Below are positions 41,963-50,230 of a DNA stretch of 64,000 nt, in pieces. The position numbers and the translations under genes were made by a program. The DNA is from Streptomyces sp. R302 (GTDB lineage: Bacteria > Actinomycetota > Actinomycetes > Streptomycetales > Streptomycetaceae), in NCBI RefSeq assembly GCF_012927245.1, contig NZ_JABBGE010000003.1, positions 620,001 through 684,000 on the forward strand, in the 5' to 3' direction. Every line of letters starts with the position of its first letter. The stretch's first letter is position 1. Under the pieces are notes generated by a model, which worked only from the letters and a program-made list of their open reading frames with translations, ran no database searches and was not told the origin of the DNA.

Positions 41963-42307
41963 GTGACTGATATAGCGAGACAGGGAATGGCCCGCTTCTT
42001 CGCGGTGGGTGTGCTGGGGGCCGTGATTGGCGCAGGGCTCACGCTCGGAGCCGTCAGTACGACGGGGATGATCAACGGGCCGAGCGGCCCTGTGGGCCCG
42101 GCCGGGCCGGTGGGGGCGCAGGGGGCGAAAGGCGACGCCGGGGAGCCCGGGAAGGCTGCGGATCTGGGGAATGCGCAGCTCATCGTGGATGGGCTGTGTC
42201 CCTCCGGCACAACAGACTGGGGAACGCTGCGCGTGCAGACCGGGGATGGCCTCGCGGCGTTCGCCTCGTACAAGGACCTGTCGGTCTGCCGGGTGAAGAG
42301 TTACTAG
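41963..42307 (+). CDS. Membrane-anchored collagen-like protein (moron)
   Basis: About 114 residues: a short cytosolic start, one transmembrane helix (FFAVGVLGAVIGAGLTLGAV), then an uninterrupted run of seven to eight Gly-X-Y triplets (GPSGPVGPAGPVGAQGAKGD...), and a C-terminal domain with two Cys. Opposite strand to all neighbouring late genes, so probably expressed from the prophage. Start may be GTG 41963 or ATG 41987; the stop overlaps the 42304 gene by 4 bp. Confidence 0.65.
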   Translation: MTDIARQGMARFFAVGVLGAVIGAGLTLGAVSTTGMINGPSGPVGPAGPVGAQGAKGDAGEPGKAADLGNAQLIVDGLCPSGTTDWGTLRVQTGDGLAAFASYKDLSVCRVKSY

Positions 42308-42651
42308 CGCAAGGCCCTCCGCACGGCGGCGGCGATGATCTCGTTGATCGGCCCGGCCTGCTCGACGAGCGGCCTCTCAAGAAACTTGGCGGTGCGGTTG
42401 TCGTCGTGCCGCAGGGACATGTCCTCGTGCTGGCGGACGGCGTACGGGGTGTCGTAGCTGACGCCGGCCGTCATGGACGCTTCGTCGACGGACGCGACCC
42501 CGGAGCGTTCGAGGGTCGCCTCCTCGATCGGGACGACGCGGCGGGACTCGCCGAGCAGGTGCTCGGCGCCGAGCCGGAGACCGAGCAGGGCCCCGGCGCG
42601 CTCGGCGGCGAGGACGGCGTCGCCGTTCCATCGGATGCGGGCGCGGCTCAT
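42304..42651 (-). CDS. Head-tail joining / minor capsid protein (HK97 gp10-like)
   Basis: 115 residues: ARIRWNGDAVLAAERAGALL, LGAEHLLGESRRVVPIEEAT, LERSG, SYDTPYAVRQHEDMSL and AKFLERPL, the usual gp10/neck-protein pattern. ATG after GGAGGTG; the start overlaps the 42648 stop (ATGA). Confidence 0.8.
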   Translation of the reverse strand: MSRARIRWNGDAVLAAERAGALLGLRLGAEHLLGESRRVVPIEEATLERSGVASVDEASMTAGVSYDTPYAVRQHEDMSLRHDDNRTAKFLERPLVEQAGPINEIIAAAVRRALR

Positions 42652-42968
42652 TCGCACATCACCTCCAGTGACTCCGGGACCGGTAGGCCCGGCGCGGTGT
42701 GGTGGGCGGCCGACAGGGCGCGCGTGCGGCGGCCGGACGGCAGGGTGATGCGGGACTCGGCCGGACAGTCGGTGTCCGGCGCGGTGATGACCTGCGCGGT
42801 GGAGACGACCTCGCGGCCCTCGCGATCGCGGACGGTCCGCACCTGCTCGGCGACCATGGCGCGCACCCCGGGCACGGGCGGGCCGTATCGGGGGCCGTAC
42901 GCGGAGTCGCCGAGGTACGGCTCGATCACGACGCGGTGGGGGAGCAGCCACGGGGGGACGCGGGTCAC
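42648..42968 (-). CDS. Head closure / head-tail adaptor protein
   Basis: 106 residues: VTRVPPWLLPHRVVIEPYLG, then AMVAEQVRTVRDREGREVVST and ITLPSGRRTRALSAAHHTAP. Position and beta-rich, Arg-rich content fit the gp16-like stopper family. GTG start overlaps the previous stop (GTGA). Confidence 0.72.
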   Translation of the reverse strand: MTRVPPWLLPHRVVIEPYLGDSAYGPRYGPPVPGVRAMVAEQVRTVRDREGREVVSTAQVITAPDTDCPAESRITLPSGRRTRALSAAHHTAPGLPVPESLEVMCE

Positions 42969-43363
42969 CGGATCACCCCCGGGAGCAGGCCGGCGCGCGC
43001 GAGGTAGCGGTACGCCTGCGGGCCGAGGTCGACGTTTCCGGCGCCGGTCCCGCCGGCCTGCTGCTGCGGGCCGGACATGGACACGGGGCCGATGGACACG
43101 GACGACCAGCGGCCGGCGGCGCCCGTCCCGGTGTCGCCGGTCTCCTCCCGGTAGGCCACCTGCGCACAGGCGGCGTCGGCGAGGGCCTGGGCGACGGCCG
43201 GGTCGGTCGGCATCCCGTCGGCGTCGACGTCGTAGATGGCGGTCAACAGGGCGTCGTCGACGTCCTCGGACGCGCGGGTGAGCAGCCGTTCGGCGTCCGG
43301 CGGCGGGGGCTTGCCGGTCCACTGCGTGAGCTGGGCGGGGGTGGCGTAGACGCGGCGCGCCAT
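42965..43363 (-). CDS. Head-tail connector (gp15/gp6-like adaptor)
   Basis: 132 residues: MARRVYATPAQLTQWTGKPP, LLTRASEDVDDALLTAIYDV, AVAQALADAACAQVAYREET; four-helix adaptor pattern, with a flexible C-terminal tail (QAYRYLARAGLLPG). ATG at 43363 is used; a longer frame to 43441 has no family-like sequence. Confidence 0.8.
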   Translation of the reverse strand: MARRVYATPAQLTQWTGKPPPPDAERLLTRASEDVDDALLTAIYDVDADGMPTDPAVAQALADAACAQVAYREETGDTGTGAAGRWSSVSIGPVSMSGPQQQAGGTGAGNVDLGPQAYRYLARAGLLPGVIR

Positions 43364-43367
43364 CGGC

Positions 43368-43598
43368 TTACCCCTCGCTGCCGTACTGCTCGGCGAGCTG
43401 GTCGCGGGTGAGCTGCTCGGCGTCGGCCTGCTCGGCGCCAAGGGCGACCGCGTACGCGACCCAATCGACCTTGGACGCGGAACGGGCCGGACGCTCGATG
43501 TTGTCCGGCCCGTTGCCGTTGTCGTCCCCGCTCGGCGGCGGGGGCCCGTCCGGCTGCTCGTCGGCGGCCGGACGGTCGTGGTAGCGGCGCAGCATCAT
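43368..43598 (-). CDS. Small phage head protein with HeH/LEM-like C-terminus
   Basis: 76 residues: a disordered polar N-terminus (RPAADEQPDGPPPPSGDDNG) and a C-terminal helix-extended-helix segment (VDWVAYAVALGAEQADAEQL TRDQLAEQYG) as in small proteins after the major capsid gene of actinophages. Function unknown, possibly DNA or capsid binding. Confidence 0.65.
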   Translation of the reverse strand: MMLRRYHDRPAADEQPDGPPPPSGDDNGNGPDNIERPARSASKVDWVAYAVALGAEQADAEQLTRDQLAEQYGSEG

Positions 43599-43617
43599 GC
43601 GGCGGCTCCCTTCCTGA

Positions 43618-44475
43618 TCAGGTGGTGGCGAGGGTGCCGACTGCGACGCCCCGGTCGTCGAGGCGCTTCACCGCGTAGTGGATCGTGGTGGTGATGACGT
43701 TCGAGCGGGCGAGGATGTCGCGGTCCTGCTCGACGAGCGGCCGGCGCTTGTAGAGCAGGCCGAGCACGCCGCGCTTCATGATCAGGAACTTCCCGGCGGC
43801 GACCCGGTTGGTGACGAACACCGGAACGCCACCGATGCGGCCGATCGATCCGCTGACGGCGGCCGAGGGCCCGTTGCCGAGCTTGGCCGCGTCGACGAAC
43901 TGCGGGTCGGCGAGCGCGTCGGCGTACTGGGCGCTGTTCAGGTACAGGCCCGAGAAGTCGTCCGGCTCCCACTCGTCGCCGAACTGGGCGATGCCGGGAA
44001 CCATGGCGTCCAGCCACGTGAACTTCGTCTTCCCGGCGGCGGTGGAGAAGCGGAACGGGTTCCCGCCGCCCTGGGCGGTCTCGTCGGCCTGGGCCTGGGC
44101 GATCAGGTCGGCGTCGATCTTGCGGGCGGCGAGGACGCCGAACTGCCGACGGGCCTCGGCCTCCGGGTCACCGAGACCCACGAGCCGGGACTTGTCGGTG
44201 ATCTCGACGGCCTTGCCGACCTCCTTGATGGTCGCCTTGGCCGAGCTGGTCGACATGGCGACCGGGACGAGCGGGGCCGTCTCGGTCAGCTCGTCGAGGT
44301 CGGACAGGGCGCCCCACTTCGGGAAGTTGATCTCGTCGCCCGGGGCACCCTCAAGGGTGTTGTCGTCCTGGACGGCGTCGGATCCGGCGACGCGGACCCT
44401 GCCGAGGAACTGGGCCTGTGCCATGTCGCCCCAGACCTCGGGGACGATCATCTGCGTGGACGTGGTCTGAGCCAT
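43618..44475 (-). CDS. Major capsid protein (N4-gp56/P22-like family, HK97 fold)
   Basis: 285 residues: IVPEVWGDMAQAQFLGRVRV, GDEINFPKWGALSDLDELTE, AVEITDKSRLVGLGDPEAEA, then VPVFVTNRVAAGKFLIMKRG. These are the landmarks of the N4-gp56-type capsid family. No protease gene is present upstream, consistent with a separate scaffold (44515-45258) instead of a delta-domain. Confidence 0.9.
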   Translation of the reverse strand: MAQTTSTQMIVPEVWGDMAQAQFLGRVRVAGSDAVQDDNTLEGAPGDEINFPKWGALSDLDELTETAPLVPVAMSTSSAKATIKEVGKAVEITDKSRLVGLGDPEAEARRQFGVLAARKIDADLIAQAQADETAQGGGNPFRFSTAAGKTKFTWLDAMVPGIAQFGDEWEPDDFSGLYLNSAQYADALADPQFVDAAKLGNGPSAAVSGSIGRIGGVPVFVTNRVAAGKFLIMKRGVLGLLYKRRPLVEQDRDILARSNVITTTIHYAVKRLDDRGVAVGTLATT

Positions 44476-44514
44476 GGGGGGTGCTCACTCTCTCCGGCCA
44501 GGGCCGGGGGTTGG

Positions 44515-45258
44515 TCACCCGCCGGCGAGGCGCCGGTAGGTGTCGGGGTCGGAGCCGTACAGCTCGGCGCGCGCGGCGTAGTCCATGGCGGCGAACTGCT
44601 CGGCGGTCACGGCCTGGGGGCCGCTGGTGAAGTCGGCGCCGCCGCGCTGCGGGCCCTGGGGCTGCTGGGCGGCGAGGCGCGGGTTGGCCGTGATTGCGGC
44701 GGTGATCGCGGCCGTGACGGCGGCGGTGTCGGCCGGGTCGATGTCGGCGGTGGCGTCGGCGAACGCTCGGGAGTCGGCGAGCGCCGCCGCGTCGGCGCCG
44801 GCAGCCGGGGCGAGGCCGTAGACGGCGAGGCGCAGCTCGGCGGCGCGGGTGCGGGCCTGCTGCGCGGTGAGCTGCTGCGTGAGCTGCTCGGGCGTGGCGG
44901 GCGTGGTGGCGGCGTTCGGATCGATCACCGCCATGACCTGCTTGATCAGCTCGGTGCGGGCCTCGTCGGCGGCGCGCTCCTTGGCGGTGACGCGCTGCGA
45001 GCCTGCCTCCTGGCGGGCGCGGGCAAGCTCGTTCTGCAATCGGGCGATCGTGGCGACGGGGTCCTCGCCGGGCTTCGGCGCGGCCGGGTCCGTCGCGGGC
45101 GGCGCGGCGGGGGCGGGCGGGGTTCCCTGCGGCGCCGAAGCCTGCCCGGTCGGCTGCGGGGCGGGGTTGCCCTGGGTCGGGTCGGCGGCCGGTCCGGTCG
45201 GCGGCGCGGTGGGCGCGGGCGCGGCCGGGGCGGTCGAGGTGGGGGTCGGGGTGCTCAT
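44515..45258 (-). CDS. Capsid scaffolding protein
   Basis: 247 residues: disordered Ala/Pro/Thr N-terminus (~65 residues), coiled-coil (ARLQNELARARQEAGSQRVT AKERAADEARTELIK), then a helical C-terminus ending AELYGSDPDTYRRLAGG. Placement right before the capsid gene and composition fit a scaffold. ATG at 45258 after GAGGGCGAC. Confidence 0.82.
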   Translation of the reverse strand: MSTPTPTSTAPAAPAPTAPPTGPAADPTQGNPAPQPTGQASAPQGTPPAPAAPPATDPAAPKPGEDPVATIARLQNELARARQEAGSQRVTAKERAADEARTELIKQVMAVIDPNAATTPATPEQLTQQLTAQQARTRAAELRLAVYGLAPAAGADAAALADSRAFADATADIDPADTAAVTAAITAAITANPRLAAQQPQGPQRGGADFTSGPQAVTAEQFAAMDYAARAELYGSDPDTYRRLAGG

Positions 45259-45314
45259 GGTGTCGCCCTCCTGGGGTGACTCGGGGCCCGCTCCTGGCGG
45301 GCTCTGGACATGCG

Positions 45315-45347
45315 AAAGGGGCCCCTGCGCCTGGCGGGGGCCCCTTT
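45315..45347 (-). terminator. Hairpin inside the late operon
   Basis: AAAGGGGCCCC (45315-45325) pairs with GGGGCCCCTTT (45337-45347) in the 110 bp between the small Rmf/CrpP-like gene and the scaffold gene. Probably a partial terminator or processing site; a new promoter for scaffold/capsid may follow. Confidence 0.7.
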
Positions 45348-45368
45348 GGGGTGGTGCTGGTGGTGCTG

Positions 45369-45533
45369 CTACTCGTCCGGTTCGGTGACCGGGCGGGCGG
45401 CGGCGTAGCCGCGTATCCACGCGGTCCGCAGGACGGACGTGCGCGGGTACGGGCACGCGGACGGCGGGCGGCCCTCCTGGGCGGCCGTACGGCCCTCCAG
45501 AACGGCGCGGGTGATGTCCTCGCGGGCGCCCAT
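45369..45533 (-). CDS. Rmf/CrpP-fold small protein
   Basis: 54 residues: MGAREDITRAVLEGRTAAQE, GRPPSACPYP, RTSVLRTAWIRGYAAARP. The pattern EGxxAAxxGRPxxxCPY-x(6)-LRxAWxRGY is that of ribosome modulation factor/CrpP-like proteins, which bind the ribosome or, in CrpP, were linked to ciprofloxacin tolerance. Encoded 7 bp after the minor capsid gene within the structural operon. ATG at 45533. Ribosome binding is inferred from the motif only. Confidence 0.75.
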   Translation of the reverse strand: MGAREDITRAVLEGRTAAQEGRPPSACPYPRTSVLRTAWIRGYAAARPVTEPDE

Positions 45534-45540
45534 CGGCGTG

Positions 45541-47520
45541 TCACCTCTTGTTCTGCTGGTCGGACTCGTTCTTGCGGGCGCCGGCGGCCCATCTCTGGGA
45601 CTTGCCGGTGACCTGCTCGATGAACTCCGCCTGCGTGAGGCGGCCGTGTTCGGCCCACCACTCTTTCAGTTCGTCGCTCGCCCTCGCGTATGCGATGCGG
45701 GCCGGGCCAGAAAACAAGGCGGCGGGGTTGATGCCGCCCGCCTTCGCCTTCTTGTTGAGCAGGTAGCCGTTACAGGCGTCCTCGGCGTCGGCGTACTGGC
45801 GCCATACGTACTCGTCGTACAGGGCGCGGGCCTCGCGGCGGGTGATGAGGTGCCGCTCGTCCTGGTCGCCGTTGTCCCCACGTGCGCGGGCGGCGGCGGC
45901 CTGCTTGACGGCATCCCAGAATGCGGCGTCGCCGTCGGGCTGCTCGTCGGCAAGGGCGCCCCACCCGGTCGGGTCGGGGGCGGGGTCCATCGCCTCGCCG
46001 AGGGCGTCGCGGTCGGCGAGTAGGTCGTCGACGGCGTTGCCTGTGGCGGCTGGCGGCGGTAGCTCGATGCCGTCGCGGCGGTCCATCTCGGCGGCGATCC
46101 TGAGCAGCTCCTCGGCGGTGGCGTGCTGCATTGCCCACGCGAGGTCATCGTCGCCGACGTCGGCGAGGTCCCCGGCGAGGTGTCCGCCGGGGAATAGGCG
46201 GTCGGCGCGGGCGGCGAGGTCGTCGAGGTCCCGGCGGTCGGCCTCGGCCTCGACGCGGGCGAGGGCGCGCGCGTCGACGGGACCCGACCGGACGGCGGCG
46301 GCGAGCTGCTCGTCGGTCATCTCGCGCATGGTGCCCTCGTCGCCGGACCACACCCGTGCGTTGTCGAGCTGGTCGGGCGTGACCTTGGGGCGTTGCTCGG
46401 GCAGGTTCCCGGCGCCGAGCTGCTCGCGGGTGCGGTTGCGGCGCAAGTCGGGGTGGTCGGCGAGGTGCTGCCTCATGGCGGCCTGCCACTGTCGGGCCTT
46501 GGCCTCGGCGGCCTTGCGGCCCTGTTCGTCGACGGCGGCGGCGGCGCGGCGCTTGTACTTCCTGATGTGCCGCTCGATCTCCCGCTGACGCTGGCCGGCC
46601 TCGTACCCGGCGGGGTCCGGGTCGGCGTCGTCCACACGGGTGAGACCCGGCATGTACGCGCTCACGGAGTGCCGACAGTTCGGGTGCTGCAACCCTGCTC
46701 GGCGTGCCTCGTCGAGGGATCCGGCAACGTGCACCGTGACGGTCTCGCCGTCGCGGGTGGCGTGCTCGACCTCGACGTCGCGCGGGCCCGGGGGGCCGCC
46801 GACGGTGAGCACCTGGCGCTCCCACGGGCGGCAGAGCGGGCACTCGCGCGGGCTGTTGGAGACGATCACTAGGTCGACCCCCGCGGTGGCGAGGGTCTGC
46901 ATGTGGGCCTCGGTCGCGGCCCTGCCGACGGACGTCCGTACGGCCATCTCCGCGTATGCGGTGAGCGACCAGGGGCGGCCGGCGCAGTCACGGAATCCCG
47001 TGATGCCCCGGTCGGCAAACGCGCGCATGGCGTCCTGTGTGGCCTGGTGACGGGTGCCGGTGCCGACGAGCGGCGTGGCGGTGACGTCGGAAACGACGGC
47101 GCGGTACTGGTCGTCGACGGCCCGCAGGATGCTGCGGTGAGTCGAGGTGAGCAGGTCGACCGTTTCGGCGGCGAGGCGGTCGACGGCCTGCGCCTGCGGT
47201 AGGACGTCATCGACCATGCGTACGGCGTCGTCGGAGAGGGCGCCGAGTTCGGCGACGGCGGCGCGGCTGCCCACGTTGTACGCCTCGGCGATCGCGTCGT
47301 GCACGTCGAGGGTGACGGCCTGCCCCAGTTCAGTCACGACGGCCTGCGAGGCGCGCCGTACGGCGGAGAGGGCGGAGAGCTTCCGCTCGGCCCACCCGGG
47401 GGCGTCGAGGCCGGCGCCGAGCTGCCTGGCGATGATGGCCAGTAGGCGCAGCTCGGCGGCGGCGTACAGGTCGCGGGTGCGTTCGGCAAGGGGCTCGACC
47501 ATGCCCGGGTGGATCGGCAC
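45541..47520 (-). CDS. Phage minor capsid protein 2 (MuF-type) with long C-terminal extension
   Basis: 659 residues. N-terminal ~320 residues fit Phage_min_cap2: AVVSDVTATPLVGTGTRHQA, ITGFRDCAGRPWSLTAYAEM, VRTSVGRAATEAHMQTLATA, and ECPLCRPWERQVLTVGG with NCRHSVSAYMPG (Cys/His typical of MuF C-domain). The remaining ~330 residues are charged and helical (KARQWQAAMRQHLADHPDLR...; LLADRDALGEAMDP), possibly an internal ejected domain. GTG start after GGGGGTGA. Confidence 0.85.
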   Translation of the reverse strand: MPIHPGMVEPLAERTRDLYAAAELRLLAIIARQLGAGLDAPGWAERKLSALSAVRRASQAVVTELGQAVTLDVHDAIAEAYNVGSRAAVAELGALSDDAVRMVDDVLPQAQAVDRLAAETVDLLTSTHRSILRAVDDQYRAVVSDVTATPLVGTGTRHQATQDAMRAFADRGITGFRDCAGRPWSLTAYAEMAVRTSVGRAATEAHMQTLATAGVDLVIVSNSPRECPLCRPWERQVLTVGGPPGPRDVEVEHATRDGETVTVHVAGSLDEARRAGLQHPNCRHSVSAYMPGLTRVDDADPDPAGYEAGQRQREIERHIRKYKRRAAAAVDEQGRKAAEAKARQWQAAMRQHLADHPDLRRNRTREQLGAGNLPEQRPKVTPDQLDNARVWSGDEGTMREMTDEQLAAAVRSGPVDARALARVEAEADRRDLDDLAARADRLFPGGHLAGDLADVGDDDLAWAMQHATAEELLRIAAEMDRRDGIELPPPAATGNAVDDLLADRDALGEAMDPAPDPTGWGALADEQPDGDAAFWDAVKQAAAARARGDNGDQDERHLITRREARALYDEYVWRQYADAEDACNGYLLNKKAKAGGINPAALFSGPARIAYARASDELKEWWAEHGRLTQAEFIEQVTGKSQRWAAGARKNESDQQNKR

Positions 47521-47596
47521 GGGCTCACCCCCAAACGGTAGTTGAGGTACTTGAAGAAGCTCGACTGCAAGGCAGCACGGGCGTCATACTGCTCGC

Positions 47597-48385
47597 ATGA
47601 CTACAACGGCACAGGAGACGCGTCTCCATAAGAGTTTCGTCTCGTGTCGCCTGGGGCGTAATGACCTACGACGGTTGACAGAGATAGCAACCGACGGAAT
47701 TGAAGCGTCGGGAGTTAAGGTTTCCACCAGGCATAACAACGTCTCTTTCGAAGCACCCGACATTGACGCCCTGGTTAGCGATGTTCAAGGCTCCCGAGGG
47801 TACGACGATCGAGTCCCCTGGGAGAAATACGAGGTTGCAGGGAAGGTTTGGGAGAGTCCCTCTCAGGGATTTCTGCGTCATCTCTCGCTCTCGGTTACCG
47901 CCGATGAGGTCAGGATGCATATTTCCGGTGCGGACCACATCTGGGTCCATGGGCAGGCGGCTCGGATTCAGCTCTTTCTGGCGAATAGGTATGGGCGGGA
48001 GCGGGAGCTGCCGTTCCAGCGGGACCGTCAGAAGGCGGCGCAGTCCGCTGTGACGCTTGCGCTATTTATCTGGTTCTACGTCTTCGGCGTATCGCAGGTG
48101 TATCTGAGCAGTAAGCCGAATGGTGAGAATGCCGAATTTTGGGCCGACGCTGCCCTCTATTCGGCCATCCCTGCGCTCGCAACGTTGACTTGGTCCCTAA
48201 TTCTTCGCTTGACGGATAAGGCGTCGAAGAAAGGGAAGGTGAATTTCACTGAGGATGTCCCGGTTGGTTCCATATGGCAGCGCATGGATTGGCAGACCAG
48301 AATTCTTGCAATGACGCTGATCATTGCGGGGATCGCTGCAATCGGGACGCTCGTCAGTGCTGGGGCTGATGTCTTCAAGCCCTAA
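47597..48385 (+). CDS. Low-GC membrane protein, probable moron
   Basis: 262 residues on the strand opposite to the late genes. A soluble N-terminal ~140 residues (RRLTEIATDGIEASGVKVST; a repeated beta pattern) precede three hydrophobic segments (SAVTLALFIWFYVFGVSQVYL; ALYSAIPALATLTWSLIL; LAMTLIIAGIAAIGTLV). Codons are much less GC-biased than neighbours (AAT, ATT, TTT common), indicating recent acquisition. Its TAA overlaps the portal gene TAG by two bases. Superinfection exclusion or defence is a guess. Confidence 0.75.
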   Translation: MTTTAQETRLHKSFVSCRLGRNDLRRLTEIATDGIEASGVKVSTRHNNVSFEAPDIDALVSDVQGSRGYDDRVPWEKYEVAGKVWESPSQGFLRHLSLSVTADEVRMHISGADHIWVHGQAARIQLFLANRYGRERELPFQRDRQKAAQSAVTLALFIWFYVFGVSQVYLSSKPNGENAEFWADAALYSAIPALATLTWSLILRLTDKASKKGKVNFTEDVPVGSIWQRMDWQTRILAMTLIIAGIAAIGTLVSAGADVFKP

Positions 48386-49881
48386 CCCATAGGGAAGGTG
48401 CCGACGGGGTCCGGGGCGGCGGCGCCGGTCTCAGCGAGGATCGCGGCGACCTCAGCCTTGACGGCGGTGTCGTCCCAGTCCGGGTGCAGGATCTTTACCC
48501 GGGTCGCGGCGGACGCGGACTCGGCCCGCTTGAGCAGGTCGAGCGTGATAGCGGTCTGCTGCTCGGACTCGGCTACTCCGTCCCCGAAGTCGACCGTCAC
48601 CGGTGCGGCAAGATCGTTGCGGCGGCCGAAGTGCGCGTTGTCGAGGGCGAGCAGGGCGAGGGCCTGCTCGGCGATGCCGTAGCGGAAGTAACCGGCCTTC
48701 TTCCGGCGGGTGACCATGCTGCGTTGGTCGCGGGACTCGGACTCGGTCGCGGTGATCGGCTGCCCGCCGCCCTCCAGTCCGAACGACTGGGCGGAGTAGC
48801 CGGCGGACTGGGCGGCCTGCCGCATGATTGCCTCGGCGGACCGCTGGTGCTCCTCGACCCGGATGGCGAACTGCGACAGGGTGATGCCGCTCCCCTCGTT
48901 CGGGGGCATGTTCAGCTCGTCGTAGACCTCGCGGTCGAGGTCGAACGTCGCGCCCCGGCCGGGGCCGTCGTCGCGCAGGTAGCCGCGCGGGACGATCAGG
49001 CGGGCGCGGGCGAGCAGGATGTCGCGCATCCATGACGTCCAGACCTCATCGAGGCTGGCGAACTGGTCGTAGAGCGGCGCTCCGTAGTCCGATCGGCCGA
49101 GGGGGCTGCCTCGGTAGAGGCGGTTCGGGAGCATGTTGGGGACGTAGCTCGCGGTGAGCTGCTGGATACCGGTGCTCACGGTGGCGCCGGTCGCTCCGGA
49201 GCCGTCGAGGTCGAGGGAGTCGACAAGGGCGCGGGTGACCGGGTGCTCGGTGAGCGGGACGCGGCGGCCGACGTTGTCCGGGGTGCCTTCGTAGAGCGCG
49301 TGCTCGACCTCGCCCGGGGCGTGGCGCTCCATGTGGCGCCACACGGTGGACAGGGTCGAGCCGCTCAACTCCTGCCAGAACGTCACGGCCCGCAGGATGC
49401 CGAGGAAGAACTCGGGCACTGCGCGGTCGGGCTGCACGACGGTGAGCAGGGGTCGGTCCGGGGCTACAGCCCGGTCCCATGTCGAGCGGAGATAGACCCC
49501 GGACATGGCGGCGGCCTGCTCGCCGGCGGACAGGAGGACCTGTTGCACGCGGCCGAGGTCGAGCAGCTCGTCGAGGCGGGTCTGAGTCTCGGTGCTGTCG
49601 ACGGTGATGGCCGGCATGTCGGCGAACAGGAGGTCGGCCGAGGTGGCGGCGATGTCGCCGGGCAGCGGCACGTGTAGGCGGCGGTCCCGCTCAGGGGCGG
49701 CGTGGTCGACGGACCGGCGCCCCCACACGTTCCGGCGGGCGTTCGGCTGCGGGGCGTGCTCGTAGACGGCGGCGAGCCGGCGTTTGTCGCCGGAGTACCA
49801 AGCGTCGTCCACCCGCATCTGCGCATAGACAGGGGCCCACTCCGGGGGCGGCCAGGGGGCGCCGTTCTCAGGAAGTGCCAT
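48382..49881 (-). CDS. Phage portal protein (SPP1 gp6-like)
   Basis: 499 residues: VYEHAPQPNARRNVWGRRSV, HVPLPGDIAATSADLLFADM, LLSAGEQAAAMSGVYLRSTW, then PLGRSDYGAPLYDQFASLDE and AYSAQSFGLEG-like SAGYSAQSFGLEGGGQPITA with MVTRRKKAGYFRYGIAEQAL. This is the standard actinophage SPP1-type portal. Dodecameric channel for DNA packaging. ATG after GAGGAGGTG. Confidence 0.92.
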   Translation of the reverse strand: MALPENGAPWPPPEWAPVYAQMRVDDAWYSGDKRRLAAVYEHAPQPNARRNVWGRRSVDHAAPERDRRLHVPLPGDIAATSADLLFADMPAITVDSTETQTRLDELLDLGRVQQVLLSAGEQAAAMSGVYLRSTWDRAVAPDRPLLTVVQPDRAVPEFFLGILRAVTFWQELSGSTLSTVWRHMERHAPGEVEHALYEGTPDNVGRRVPLTEHPVTRALVDSLDLDGSGATGATVSTGIQQLTASYVPNMLPNRLYRGSPLGRSDYGAPLYDQFASLDEVWTSWMRDILLARARLIVPRGYLRDDGPGRGATFDLDREVYDELNMPPNEGSGITLSQFAIRVEEHQRSAEAIMRQAAQSAGYSAQSFGLEGGGQPITATESESRDQRSMVTRRKKAGYFRYGIAEQALALLALDNAHFGRRNDLAAPVTVDFGDGVAESEQQTAITLDLLKRAESASAATRVKILHPDWDDTAVKAEVAAILAETGAAAPDPVGTFPMG

Positions 49882-49912
49882 CGGGGCTCACCTCCTCGGC
49901 CGTCCATGCTTT

Positions 49913-49928
49913 GTTGATCACGGTCAAC
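49913..49928 (+). promoter_or_regulatory. Dyad upstream of the 67-residue moron gene
   Basis: GTTGATC-AC-GGTCAAC (7 bp arms, one mismatch) lies 95 bp upstream of the ATG at 50023 in an AT-richer 141 bp region between portal and moron starts. Candidate operator. Confidence 0.4.
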
Positions 49929-50022
49929 CTGGGCATTTACGCGAACTCCGCATCGGAAGAGTGGTCAGTGCGCTACCGTCGATGCTCGGAAAGGAGAAAG
50001 GCATTATTTTCTAAGGAAAAAT

Positions 50023-50226
50023 ATGTCTAACTCCACGAACCATCAGGTATGGGCTGTTCTGGTTGTGGCGCTCGCCAGCCTCGTTGTTGGCGTGCTCGCC
50101 GTACTGGGATGGGTCCTGCTCGGTGGTGAACCGCTGGCTTCTCTGGCGGCGGGAGGTGCGGCGTTCGGCGGCTGCTTCGGCATCGGCCTGGCCGTCGCCA
50201 CCTTCCTGCGCGGGCAGGGGAGCTAG
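50023..50226 (+). CDS. Small two-helix membrane protein, probable moron
   Basis: 67 residues, two hydrophobic helices (VWAVLVVALASLVVGVLAVLG; AAGGAAFGGCFGIGLAVATF). Ribosome site AAGGA 5 nt before ATG. It has its own AT-richer upstream region (49940-50022) and a strong terminator at 50231, making an autonomous plus-strand unit between portal and terminase genes. Function unknown. Confidence 0.7.
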   Translation: MSNSTNHQVWAVLVVALASLVVGVLAVLGWVLLGGEPLASLAAGGAAFGGCFGIGLAVATFLRGQGS

Positions 50227-50230
50227 CGAA

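Noticed and set aside
41783..42307. 174-codon version of the collagen-like protein
   Set aside because: The extra N-terminal part is antisense to the tail completion gene and Arg/Gly-rich; start at 41963 or 41987 is more sensible.
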